Source: Bacteroidales bacterium
GTDB lineage: Bacteria > Bacteroidota > Bacteroidia > Bacteroidales > UBA932
Direction of reading: 5' to 3'
Length of the DNA: 51,629 nucleotides
NCBI GenBank assembly: GCA_017454265.1
Contig: JAFTDJ010000027.1
Location: forward strand, 1-51,629
A program made the position numbers and the translations under genes. Positions 41,280 to 49,970 of the stretch are shown in pieces. The notes below the pieces were generated by a model that was given only the letters and a program-made list of their open reading frames with translations, was not told the DNA's origin and did not search any database. Position 1 is the stretch's first letter. Every line of letters starts with the position of its first letter.

Positions 41280-42465
41280 GAGCAACAGTTACATAATCCC
41301 TCTGTGCTTCATAGGGATGATGTTTTTCACCGTGGGCTTCGCCACAGGCATCAACGGCTACTTCGTGCCCTTCCTGGAAAACAACCTGCATCTTACGTCG
41401 GCACAGAGTTATCTCGTTATTGCCGCCACCTTTGCAGCCTTCCTGGTATTCAGTTTCCCGGCATCTTCCATCATAGGCAAGATAGGGTACAGGCGCACGA
41501 TGTCGCTGAGCTTCTTCCTCTTCGCCGTGGCCTTCGCCCTGTTTATCCCGGCCGCCCGGCTGGAGAGCTTTGCGCTGTACCTGCTGGCCTGCTTCATCAG
41601 CGGCACGGCAAATACGGTGCTGCAGGCCGCCATTAACCCCTATGTTACCATACTCGGCCCAATAGACAGCGCCGCCCGCCGGATCAGCATTATGGGTATA
41701 TGCAACTCGCTGGCCCTGTCGCTGCCCTCCGTGTTCATTGCCGCCGTGACCCGCAAGCCTATCGAGGCGGTGGGGCTGCAGGATCTGGACAAGCCTCTCA
41801 TTATTATCATCTGCGTAATAGTGATTCTGGGAATCATCACCCTTTTCGCCCCTCTTGAGGAAATCAAAGCCCAGGGCGAGGAGAACGAGGAGGATTGTCC
41901 GTATGCTGCGGGAAAAACAAGCCTGTGGCAGTTCCCGCACCTGGTGCTCGGCGCCCTTGCGCTCTTTGTGTATGTGGGAGTGGAGAACCTGGCGCTGCTT
42001 ACAGTTCTGGATTACGCCCAGGGCATGGGCCTTCCCAACCCGGAGAGCTATACCGTCTGGCCGGGCATAGGAATGGCGGCGGGATACATAATCGGCATTA
42101 TATGTATCCCCAAGGTGATCAGTCAGGTGAAGGCCTTGCGCATATGCACCTGGCTTGCCGTCATCGACTCGCTGCTAATAGTGCTCACGCCCCCTCAGGT
42201 TTCCGTATGGTGCGTTGCCCTGCTGAGTTTCGCCTGTTCGCTGATGTATCCGGCAATATGGCCCCTGGCAATAGTGGACCTGGGAAAATTCACCAAAAAA
42301 GGCTCATCCCTGCTGGTGGCGTCCATCGGTGGCGGCGCCCTTATCCCGCTGCTCTTCGGAGCCATGAAGGACTGGGTAGGGGGCCAGAACGCATACTGGA
42401 TTTGTCTGCCGTTCTACCTGCTTATAATGTACTACGCTTACTGGGGATACAAGATACGCAAATGA
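41272..42465 (+). CDS. FucP/GlcP-type MFS sugar transporter (NagP/MurT-like)
   Basis: The 397-residue protein has 12 predicted membrane helices and the sugar:proton symporter pattern of the FHS family: GMMFFTVGFATGINGYFVPFL split over residues 15-35, GYRRTMSLSFFLFA, NTVLQAAINPYVTILGP and a C-terminal GGALIPLLFGAMKDW. Members carry fucose, glucose/galactose, GlcNAc or MurNAc. It overlaps the MurK-like gene by 8 bp and the amidase gene by ATGA. It probably brings GlcNAc/MurNAc across the inner membrane for the kinase. Confidence 0.88.
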   Translation: MSKSNSYIIPLCFIGMMFFTVGFATGINGYFVPFLENNLHLTSAQSYLVIAATFAAFLVFSFPASSIIGKIGYRRTMSLSFFLFAVAFALFIPAARLESFALYLLACFISGTANTVLQAAINPYVTILGPIDSAARRISIMGICNSLALSLPSVFIAAVTRKPIEAVGLQDLDKPLIIIICVIVILGIITLFAPLEEIKAQGEENEEDCPYAAGKTSLWQFPHLVLGALALFVYVGVENLALLTVLDYAQGMGLPNPESYTVWPGIGMAAGYIIGIICIPKVISQVKALRICTWLAVIDSLLIVLTPPQVSVWCVALLSFACSLMYPAIWPLAIVDLGKFTKKGSSLLVASIGGGALIPLLFGAMKDWVGGQNAYWICLPFYLLIMYYAYWGYKIRK

Positions 42466-43595
42466 AACGCCTGCTGCTCATACTGATGCTGGCCATTCCC
42501 GGGCTTCCGGCTCTGTGCTGCACCACGGCCATAGTTTCCGCAGGTGCCAGCCGTTCGGGCCGGCCGATGATATGGAAGCAGCGGGATTCAGGCGAGAAAA
42601 ACACCTGCGTAGCGTATGTCCGGGGCGGCAGATTCGGCTATACCGGGCTATTCACCGTTGCGGATACGCTGAGGAGGAGCGCTTATGCCGGTATAAACGA
42701 GGCCGGCTTTGCGATTGCCAACAATCTGTCCTACAATCTTTTGCCCGATTCTCTCAATCTTGCGCCCCATAACGGAAGGCTCATGGCGGAGGCACTGGGC
42801 AGTTGCGCCAGTCTCGAAGACTTCGAGGCTTTGCTGGCGGCTAAAGCCTGCCCTATGAGGCTCAGCGCCAATTTTGCAGTTGTCGATGCTTCCGGCGGCG
42901 CGGCATATTTCGAGGTGGAAGACTACAGCGTCGTGCGTTTCGACGTGCCGGAAGGAGGTTATCTTTTCCGTACCAATTTTTCTCTCTCGGGCGATGAAGG
43001 CCGCGGCCGGGGTTATGCCCGCTATGCAACTGAAGAAGCGCTTATGGCCCGCAAGGGCGGGCGCTTTGATGCGGAGTTCTTCTTCGGCATGGGAAGGAGT
43101 TTTGTGAACGTGCTCACAGGAGGAGACGCCCTGAAGGGCAGGCGGGACGGATATATCTACGAGCACGATTTCATTCCACGCAGCACCAGCACATCTTCCG
43201 TGGTTATAGAAGGAGCCCTGCCTGGAGAGAGGCCGGATTCCGGCCTGATGTGGGTGGCGGATGGCTATACTCCGTGCTGCTATGCGGTGCCCGTATGGGT
43301 GGCTGCGGGCGCCTGCCTTCCGTCGTTCATTACGGGAGACGCCCCTGCAAACCGCTTGGCAGAGCGGCTCCACGGTTCATTCAGCACTGTGGAGTGGGAC
43401 AGCAAATATTTGGAAGTGGCGCATCTCAGCCGGAGCATAAGGCTTACGCAGAGTTTCGAGCGCAGGGAGTTTGCCGCCGGCCGCAAGCTGGACAAGCTGT
43501 TCCGCAGCGGGGGATTCAATATTGAAGCCGTGGAGCGTTACAATGCTGAGGCGGCAGACAGGTTCAATCTTTTTTATTCCAAGTTCGATTTATGA
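42462..43595 (+). CDS. C45/linear-amide-type Ntn hydrolase, secreted
   Basis: The 377-residue protein has a signal-like N-terminus (KRLLLILMLAIPGLPALC) that would expose Cys19 or Cys20. CTTAIVSAGASRSGRPMIWKQRD is the Ntn-hydrolase start with the N-terminal Cys nucleophile. NEAGFAIANNLSYN and RTNF are further family marks. Relatives cleave linear amides (penicillin, acyl-amino acids, bile-salt-like amides) or small peptides. In this operon an amide or peptide bond of cell-wall material is plausible but unproven. The start is fixed by ATGA overlap with the transporter gene; an upstream in-frame extension back to 41895 is spurious. Confidence 0.8.
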   Translation: MKRLLLILMLAIPGLPALCCTTAIVSAGASRSGRPMIWKQRDSGEKNTCVAYVRGGRFGYTGLFTVADTLRRSAYAGINEAGFAIANNLSYNLLPDSLNLAPHNGRLMAEALGSCASLEDFEALLAAKACPMRLSANFAVVDASGGAAYFEVEDYSVVRFDVPEGGYLFRTNFSLSGDEGRGRGYARYATEEALMARKGGRFDAEFFFGMGRSFVNVLTGGDALKGRRDGYIYEHDFIPRSTSTSSVVIEGALPGERPDSGLMWVADGYTPCCYAVPVWVAAGACLPSFITGDAPANRLAERLHGSFSTVEWDSKYLEVAHLSRSIRLTQSFERREFAAGRKLDKLFRSGGFNIEAVERYNAEAADRFNLFYSKFDL

Positions 43596-44926
43596 CTTTT
43601 ACGCCCTGGACTCTCCTTATCGATGTCGGTATCATCTCAGTGCTGCTGCTTTTGGGTAAGTTGCTGCGTTCCAAGGTGCGTATCATACAAAAGTTCTTCA
43701 TCCCTCCCAGCCTGCTTGCAGGGCTTACCGCCCTTGTGCTGGGCCCGGAAGTCCTGGGTTGGCTGCCGTTGTCCGGAAACCTCGGAACTTATGCAGGAAT
43801 ACTCATAGCGCTGGTATTCAGTTGCATCCCCCTTACCTCCGCCGGCAGCAAGGGCTCGGACGGAACTTCCCGGATTGGCCGCATGTGGGCCTATTCCCAG
43901 GCCGGGCTGCTGCTGCAGTGGGCCCTGGGAGGTGCGCTCGGGCTGTGGGCCCTCAGCCGTATATGGCCGGTGAACCCGGCTATGGGCCTTTCCATGCCCG
44001 CCGGATTCTGCGGAGGACACGGTACAGCCGCTGCAATAGGCGAATCATTTGCCGCTTATGGGGTTGAGGAGATGCAGTCCCTGGCTATGACGGCCGCTAC
44101 GGTGGGCATCATTGCGTCCGTCATCATCGGTATGTGGCTGATTTCCTGGGGCGCAGCCCGCGGTAAAACCAAATATATTTGCGCTTTCGAAAATCTGTCG
44201 CCCGAGCTCCGCACCGGTATTCTGCCTCCCGACAAACGTAAAAGCATGGGTCTGGCGTCGTTCTCTGCCATATCCCTTGATTCCATGAGCTTCAACTTCG
44301 CGGTTGTGGCTATGATAGCCCTGGGCGGATACGGACTTGCAAGGCTTATAGCCCTCATATGGCCCGCCCTCATGCTGCCGGTGTTCAGCTGTGCATTCAT
44401 AGTTGGAATTCTCGTCAAATGGGTGTTCGGCAAGATAAAGGTGGAAGAGCACCTTTCCAAGCCGATAATAGGGCACCTCAGCGGTGCTTTTACAGACTAT
44501 CTGGTGGCATTTGGAGTTGCGTCCATTCGCCTTGAGGTCGTCGGCCGGTTCTGGCTGCCCCTGACTATACTCCTTACTGTAGGCCTGCTTTGCACCCTGT
44601 TCTATGTGTTCTGGGTTGGAGCCCGTATCCACAAGACAGCTCCCTTTGAGAAGAGCATATTCACCTGGGGCTGGTTTACCGGCACGATGGCCATGGGAAT
44701 CGCCCTGCTTCGCATCACAGACCCCGACTCCAAGAGCGGCACGCTGGACGATTACGCTTTCGCATACCTGTATATAGCACCGGTGGAGATCGCCCTCGTG
44801 AGCTTATCGCCGTTGGCTTTCACCTACGGCCTCGGATGGCTTTTTGTGGGTATTTGCGCCCTGCTTGGACTGGGTATAGTCGGTTTTTCCGTTGCCCGCG
44901 GGTGGCTGCGGCGTTCCAAAAGTTGA
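43592..44926 (+). CDS. GltS-family sodium/glutamate symporter
   Basis: The 444-residue protein has about 10-12 membrane helices in two inverted halves. Family marks are KFFIPPSLLAGL near residue 30, GFCGGHGTAAAIGESFA near 135, and GHLSGAFTDYLVAFGVASI near 295. GltS takes up L-glutamate with Na+; the substrate could be another acidic amino acid. It sits between a secreted amidase and a secreted peptidase fusion, so it may recover glutamate from wall peptides. The start overlaps the upstream stop (ATGA). Confidence 0.9.
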   Translation: MTFTPWTLLIDVGIISVLLLLGKLLRSKVRIIQKFFIPPSLLAGLTALVLGPEVLGWLPLSGNLGTYAGILIALVFSCIPLTSAGSKGSDGTSRIGRMWAYSQAGLLLQWALGGALGLWALSRIWPVNPAMGLSMPAGFCGGHGTAAAIGESFAAYGVEEMQSLAMTAATVGIIASVIIGMWLISWGAARGKTKYICAFENLSPELRTGILPPDKRKSMGLASFSAISLDSMSFNFAVVAMIALGGYGLARLIALIWPALMLPVFSCAFIVGILVKWVFGKIKVEEHLSKPIIGHLSGAFTDYLVAFGVASIRLEVVGRFWLPLTILLTVGLLCTLFYVFWVGARIHKTAPFEKSIFTWGWFTGTMAMGIALLRITDPDSKSGTLDDYAFAYLYIAPVEIALVSLSPLAFTYGLGWLFVGICALLGLGIVGFSVARGWLRRSKS

Positions 44927-44927
44927 T

Positions 44928-47615
44928 ATGAAAAGGTTTTGCATCATATTCCTGCTCACATTATCGTTAGCAGCTTTGGCCTCCGGCGGGCGGATAAAGA
45001 AAACTCCGGCTTCAGGCCTGAAGTATCTGGATACTCATTTCCACCTCTACGATTCGCTCCAGAAGCGAATCTGGAATTATGCCGAGACAGGTTATACCGA
45101 ATTTCGGAGCGCTGAACAATGGGCCTCGTTCCTGGAGAGCCAGGGATTCAGCGTGGAGAGGGGAGTGGCCGGTATTCCTACCGCTTTCGTGGCTACGTTC
45201 GGCAGCGGTTCTCCGGTAATCGGCGTTCTTGCAGAATACGATGCACTGCCCGGAATGTCTCAGGATACCGTTCCTTACCGCAAGCCCCTCCTGGAAGGCG
45301 CCAACGGCCACGGATGCGGCCATAATCTGCTTGGAACAGGTTCCGTGGCGGGTGCCGTCGCAATATCCAAATGGCTCTCGGAGGGCCATGCCGGCACCGT
45401 GAAGCTCTTTGGCTGCCCGGCGGAGGAAGGCGGTGGCGGCAAGGCCTACATGATGAGGGAAAAGGTATTCGACGGCACCGATGCAATGCTCGACTGGCAT
45501 CCTGACACCCGGAATACCGTGAACCGCACGTCGGGCCTGGCCAACGTACAGGTGCAGTTCAATTTCTACGGGCGCTCTTCGCACGCCTCCGGTGCGCCGG
45601 AAGAAGGCCGTTCGGCGCTGGATGCGGTGGAGTCGCTGGATTATATGATGAACCTGATGCGTGAGCACGTGCCCCAGACCACTCGCATCCATTATGTGAT
45701 AACCAACGGCGGGAAGGCCCCCAACGTGGTGCCGGACCAGGCGAGCGTGAAGTACTACCTCCGCAGTCCGTCCCGCAAGGTTGTGGGCGAGCTGCTTGAA
45801 CGCGCCCTGGATGCTGCACGCGGAGCGGCTATGGGAACCGGGACCACTATGGATTACGAACTGCTGTCCGGCAACTACGAGCGCCTGCCCAACGATGCCA
45901 TGGCAGATCTTGTAGGCCGCAGTCTCGAGAAGACAGGCGGCCTCAGTTTGAATGAGCGGGAACTGGAGTTCGCCCGCGCGGTGGCGGCGGAGTCGGGTGT
46001 GTCTGCGGATCTTATCGACGGCCTTTCCGTCGTGGTTCCGCCTTCCGAGCAGGGGTACGAGGCATATGTTTCCAGCGATGTTGGCAATGTTACCTGGGCC
46101 GTTCCTACGGGGAGTTTCCGTTATGCCTGTTTTGCACCGGGCGGCGTGGGCCACAGTTGGCAGCAGGTCGCCAGCGGCGGCACAACCATCGGTACCAAAG
46201 GCGCACTGGGCGCCGCGCGCGTCATATATCTTTCTGCATATGAGCTGTTTACCGATGCAGGACTGCTGGACAAGGTGCGTTCCGAGTTTATAGCCCGCAG
46301 GGGAGAGAACTTCCGCTTCGAGCCCCTTATGGGTAACCGCAGGCCTCCTTTCATGGAGAAGGCGGAACTTTCTGCCCCCATGCCTGCCGTTGGAGATATC
46401 CGCAGCAATGCCCGCAGAACCTGGAAGGGAGACCTCGAACGATGGGACGGGATGGTAAGCCTGCAGACGGAGGCCCGAATGCGTCTTTTGAAGGCAGGAC
46501 GCAAGTTCCCTGCCGACACCACCGGCCTCGATATCTTCCTCCGTTCGTCGGGAATCACCAACCAGCGTGCCTCCGGTCGTTGCTGGTTCTTTGCTACTGC
46601 AAATGTGCTGCGTGGCGAGAACCGTTTCTCGCAGAGTTACGCCTACTTCTTCGATTTGCTGGAGAAGGCGAACCTGTTCCTCGTACGTATGTGGGATGCC
46701 CGCAAGGAGCCGCTCGACAGCCGTCTCAACGAGGCCCTGCTGCGCCGGCCCACTTGGGACGGGGGACAGTTTATGAACGCCGTTTATCTGATAGACAAGT
46801 ACGGACTCGTGCCGGCGGAGGTGATGGAAGACAGCTTCGACGCGCAGCATTCCGCGGACCTGCTGCGCGAGCTGCGCTCCCTTCTGCGGAGCTACGGCCT
46901 GCGTATGCGGCAGACTTCCGAGCCAGAGGACCTGCGGCTGCAAGCGCTTTCGGACGTTTACGGCCTGCTCTGTTCCACCCTGGGTACGCCTCCTGCAGGG
47001 TTTGAGTGGGAGGGCAAGAAGTGGACGCCTGCCGCCTGGCGCGACTCGCTTGGACTGGGCGGTCTTGCCAGGCACTATGCCGTGCTCATGAACGACCCTT
47101 CGCGCCCGTACTACAAAATGTACAGGGTGTGCGAGTCGCGCAGCGCAGCGGATGCTCCAGAGTGGACCTTCCTCAACATGCCGGCAGAAGAGCTCGAAGG
47201 CATAGGGCTTGCGTCGCTCCGCGGAGGCGACCGTTTCTACTTCACCGCAGACACTTACAAAGACTTTATGGAGGCGCAGGGGGTATATGACCTTGCCCTG
47301 TCCTGTCCCGGCTCCGCCGAGGGCGGGTCCTGGTATATGGATAAGGAGGAACTCTTCCTGAGTCGCGACGTCAGCTCGGCCCACGCTATGGCCATGTGCG
47401 GAGTAAAGCTCTCGGACGGATCCGGTGTGGAGCGTTGGGTGGCCGAGAACAGCTTCGGGGAACAACGGGGCCGCGGAGGCTACGTAACCATGCGGGGCGA
47501 CTGGTGGCGGCGCTATATGTTCCGTATGGCTGTGGACCGCAAGTATCTGCCCGCCTCCGTCTCCGCCCTGTTGGACCAGACCCCGGAGCCTATTCCCTGG
47601 TGGAACCTTTATTGA
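44928..47615 (+). CDS. Fusion of M20 (AbgB-like) amidohydrolase and C1B aminopeptidase C
   Basis: The 895-residue protein has a signal peptide (ending ALASG, about 20). Residues about 30-450 are an M20 metallopeptidase of the p-aminobenzoyl-glutamate hydrolase (AbgB) type: VLAEYDALPGMSQ, GHGCGHNLLGTG, EEGGGGKAYMM and SSHASGAPEEGRSALDA. Residues about 510-895 are a bleomycin-hydrolase/PepC cysteine peptidase with Cys552 (GRCWFFA), His819 (SAHAMAM) and Asn841 (ENSFG). The reading frame is continuous, so the two halves are one polypeptide. It is presumably periplasmic, unlike the usual cytosolic PepC. It likely trims N-acyl-glutamate and peptide products. The ATG at 44928 is 1 bp after the gltS stop. 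Confidence 0.88.
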   Translation: MKRFCIIFLLTLSLAALASGGRIKKTPASGLKYLDTHFHLYDSLQKRIWNYAETGYTEFRSAEQWASFLESQGFSVERGVAGIPTAFVATFGSGSPVIGVLAEYDALPGMSQDTVPYRKPLLEGANGHGCGHNLLGTGSVAGAVAISKWLSEGHAGTVKLFGCPAEEGGGGKAYMMREKVFDGTDAMLDWHPDTRNTVNRTSGLANVQVQFNFYGRSSHASGAPEEGRSALDAVESLDYMMNLMREHVPQTTRIHYVITNGGKAPNVVPDQASVKYYLRSPSRKVVGELLERALDAARGAAMGTGTTMDYELLSGNYERLPNDAMADLVGRSLEKTGGLSLNERELEFARAVAAESGVSADLIDGLSVVVPPSEQGYEAYVSSDVGNVTWAVPTGSFRYACFAPGGVGHSWQQVASGGTTIGTKGALGAARVIYLSAYELFTDAGLLDKVRSEFIARRGENFRFEPLMGNRRPPFMEKAELSAPMPAVGDIRSNARRTWKGDLERWDGMVSLQTEARMRLLKAGRKFPADTTGLDIFLRSSGITNQRASGRCWFFATANVLRGENRFSQSYAYFFDLLEKANLFLVRMWDARKEPLDSRLNEALLRRPTWDGGQFMNAVYLIDKYGLVPAEVMEDSFDAQHSADLLRELRSLLRSYGLRMRQTSEPEDLRLQALSDVYGLLCSTLGTPPAGFEWEGKKWTPAAWRDSLGLGGLARHYAVLMNDPSRPYYKMYRVCESRSAADAPEWTFLNMPAEELEGIGLASLRGGDRFYFTADTYKDFMEAQGVYDLALSCPGSAEGGSWYMDKEELFLSRDVSSAHAMAMCGVKLSDGSGVERWVAENSFGEQRGRGGYVTMRGDWWRRYMFRMAVDRKYLPASVSALLDQTPEPIPWWNLY

Positions 47616-47627
47616 CCCTGAGATTTT

Positions 47628-48587
47628 ATGAAAAAGTTTTTGACCGTTTTGGTTTTTGCAGCTGCGCTGGCTGCCTGTAAACCTGCCGAATCCCGCTATG
47701 CCAGCCGGGCCGAGGCCATTGCCGCACAGATTCACGATCCCGACTCTAAATATGTGGTTGTAACATGTCACCGCGGAGACTGGCGTAATTTCCCTGAGAA
47801 CTCCCTGCTGGCCATAGAGAGCATCATCAGGATGGGGGCCGACATTATGGAGCTTGACCTGAAGATGACAAAGGACTCAGTGCTGGTTCTCAGCCACGAC
47901 GCCACCGTTACCCGCTGCACGAATTTCAGCAGCGTGTTCAAGGGCGAGCCGGGCAAGAGCGCCAGGGTGAGCGACCTCACGCTTGCTGAAATAAAGCGCC
48001 TGAGTTTGAAAAGGGCCCACAATATAGTTATAGATACGGTTCATATGCCCACTCTGGAGGAAGCCCTGCGCTGCTGTAAAGACCGTATCTGCGTGAATGT
48101 AGACCAAGGGTACGAATTCTACGACGAGGTGCTCGCCATATCCGAGAAGCTCGGCGTCACGGACCAGATACTTATAAAGGGCAAAAAGCCCATTGAGGTG
48201 GTTGCGGCACATGAAGCTGCCTACGAGCACAATATGATGTATATGCCTATCGTGGACATCCAGAAGCCCAAGGGTATAGAACTGTTCAATTCCTATATGG
48301 AGCAGGGCGTGGTGCCCCTGGCATATGAAGTGTGCTGGCAGCGTAACGACGGAGCCTTTGAGGAAGCCTGCGGGAAGATATTGGAGCAGGGTTCCAAGAT
48401 TTGGGTGAATACCATCTGGGCGACGCTTTGCGGGGGAGACGGCAACGACGACGACGCCGCCTATCTGGCGGCGGATCCGGGCACGGTGTATCAGCAGTAC
48501 CTCGACAAAGGTGTATCCATGATCCAGACGGACAGGCCGGAACTTCTCATCGGCTGGCTCACAAAAATTGGGCGCCATAGTTTGTAG
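47628..48587 (+). CDS. Glycerophosphodiester phosphodiesterase lipoprotein
   Basis: The 319-residue lipoprotein has lipobox LAAC (Cys17). GDPD motifs are in order: CHRGDWRNFPENSLLAIE near residue 47, MELDLKMTKDSVLVLSHD near 78, and a C-terminal MIQTDRPELLI. The family hydrolyses glycerophosphodiesters to sn-glycerol-3-phosphate and an alcohol, using His, Glu and Asp with a divalent metal. The next gene encodes a G3P-type transporter 3 bp away. Phospholipid headgroups or glycerophosphate wall polymers are possible substrates. Confidence 0.93.
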   Translation: MKKFLTVLVFAAALAACKPAESRYASRAEAIAAQIHDPDSKYVVVTCHRGDWRNFPENSLLAIESIIRMGADIMELDLKMTKDSVLVLSHDATVTRCTNFSSVFKGEPGKSARVSDLTLAEIKRLSLKRAHNIVIDTVHMPTLEEALRCCKDRICVNVDQGYEFYDEVLAISEKLGVTDQILIKGKKPIEVVAAHEAAYEHNMMYMPIVDIQKPKGIELFNSYMEQGVVPLAYEVCWQRNDGAFEEACGKILEQGSKIWVNTIWATLCGGDGNDDDAAYLAADPGTVYQQYLDKGVSMIQTDRPELLIGWLTKIGRHSL

Positions 48588-48590
48588 ATT

Positions 48591-49964
48591 ATGGGAATGC
48601 TTGATTTCTACCGCATCAGCCCCGCGTCTCCGGACAAAGTAGCGGCTGCAGATGTGACGAAGGTTTACAAACGCCGCCGGATGCAGACCTTCCTGGCTGC
48701 GACCTTCGGCTATGCACTCTACTATGTATGCCGCCTCTCTATGGGCGTAATGAAGCAGCCCATCATAGATGCCGGCCTGCTCAACGCAACGCAGCTTGGT
48801 ATCATAGGCGCCTGTCTTTACTGGACTTATGCAGTGGGCAAGCTGGTGAACGGTTTCCTCGCCGACAGTGCCAACATCAAGCGCTTCATGTGTACCGGCA
48901 TCATCTTGTCCGTGGCTATGAACTTCATCATGGGCGTGCTCGGTGTCCGGGCTCTCGAGGGCACGATAGCCAACGGCGCCCTGTTTATCTGTTTCTGCGT
49001 GTTCTGGGCCATTAACGGTTTTGCGCAGTCGATGGGCGCCCCCGCAAGCATCGTTTCGCTTTCCAGGTGGTTCCCTCTGAGCATACGCGGTACTTACTAT
49101 GGCATCTTCAGCGCGTCGCACAATATAGGCGAGGGGCTTTCCTTCATTTTCGTGGGCTCGATAGTTGCCGCTTTGGGATGGAAGTGGGGCTTCTTCGGCG
49201 CCGCCCTGGCAGGTGTGCTGGGAGTCGTGCTTGTGCTGCTGTTCTTCCACGACAACCCCGAGAGCAAGGGGCTTCCGCCCATCGAGGTGCTCTCCGGCGA
49301 AAAGACCCTTGCGCAGCTGGACAAGGATGACGCACGCAAAGAGACCAGGCGCATGCAGCGTGCTGTCATCAAGAATCCCGGAGTCTGGATTCTTGCACTT
49401 TCAAGCGCATTTATGTATATGAGCCGCTACGCTATCAATGAGTGGGGAACCATATTCCTGCAGGAGGCCAAGGGTTATGACCTTGCAGGCGCCGCCGCCA
49501 TCATAGGAGTGAATCCTGTCTTTGGCATCATAGGTACGGTCGTTTCCGGATGGCTGTCCGATGTGCTGTTCAAGGGCGACCGCAAGTATCCCGCCTTAGT
49601 TGCCGGCCTGCTGGAGGCCGTCGCCCTGGCGCTGTTCCTTTTCGGCGGTCCTGCAAAATGGGTAAACATTCTTGCGATGATACTGTTCGGCATAGCCATC
49701 GGCGTGCTTATCAGTTTCCTCGGCGGCCTCATGGCGGTAGACCTGGTGCCCCGCAAGGCGAGCGGCGCCGCCCTTGGTATCGTGGGTATAGCTTCTTATG
49801 CGGCAGCCGGTCTGCAGAATATCGTTACCGGGCTTTTGCTGGACAACCACATGGTGGGCGGAGTTCACGATTTTACCTACGTGAGCTGGTTCTGGCTGGG
49901 TTCTGCCGTGATTTCATTCCTCCTCCCCATTCTTAACTGGAAACGTAAACCACAAGTAATATAA
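48591..49964 (+). CDS. OPA-family MFS transporter, glycerol-3-phosphate type
   Basis: The 457-residue protein has 12 predicted helices and organophosphate:Pi antiporter marks: GYALYYVCRLSMGVMKQPI near residue 42, AVGKLVNGFLADSANIKRF and SMGAPASIVSLSRWFP. ATTENTION to specificity: GlpT and UhpC/UhpT are hard to separate by eye, but the adjacent phosphodiesterase favours glycerol-3-phosphate. It would exchange the released G3P for phosphate at the inner membrane. Confidence 0.87.
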   Translation: MGMLDFYRISPASPDKVAAADVTKVYKRRRMQTFLAATFGYALYYVCRLSMGVMKQPIIDAGLLNATQLGIIGACLYWTYAVGKLVNGFLADSANIKRFMCTGIILSVAMNFIMGVLGVRALEGTIANGALFICFCVFWAINGFAQSMGAPASIVSLSRWFPLSIRGTYYGIFSASHNIGEGLSFIFVGSIVAALGWKWGFFGAALAGVLGVVLVLLFFHDNPESKGLPPIEVLSGEKTLAQLDKDDARKETRRMQRAVIKNPGVWILALSSAFMYMSRYAINEWGTIFLQEAKGYDLAGAAAIIGVNPVFGIIGTVVSGWLSDVLFKGDRKYPALVAGLLEAVALALFLFGGPAKWVNILAMILFGIAIGVLISFLGGLMAVDLVPRKASGAALGIVGIASYAAAGLQNIVTGLLLDNHMVGGVHDFTYVSWFWLGSAVISFLLPILNWKRKPQVI

Positions 49965-49970
49965 ACTGTT

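Noticed and set aside
41895-42461. An in-frame extension upstream of the Ntn hydrolase
   Set aside because: It lies out of frame inside the MFS gene; the Ntn family requires a signal peptide and near-terminal Cys, which the ATG at 42462 provides.
44892-44927. An earlier ATG for the M20-PepC fusion inside the gltS gene
   Set aside because: It would place unrelated residues before a good signal peptide; the ATG at 44928 fits the tight spacing of neighbouring genes.
45012-47771. A 919-codon minus-strand open frame opposite the M20-PepC fusion
   Set aside because: The composition is unnatural (rich in His, Arg, Gly) and no motifs are present; the sense protein has two complete active sites.
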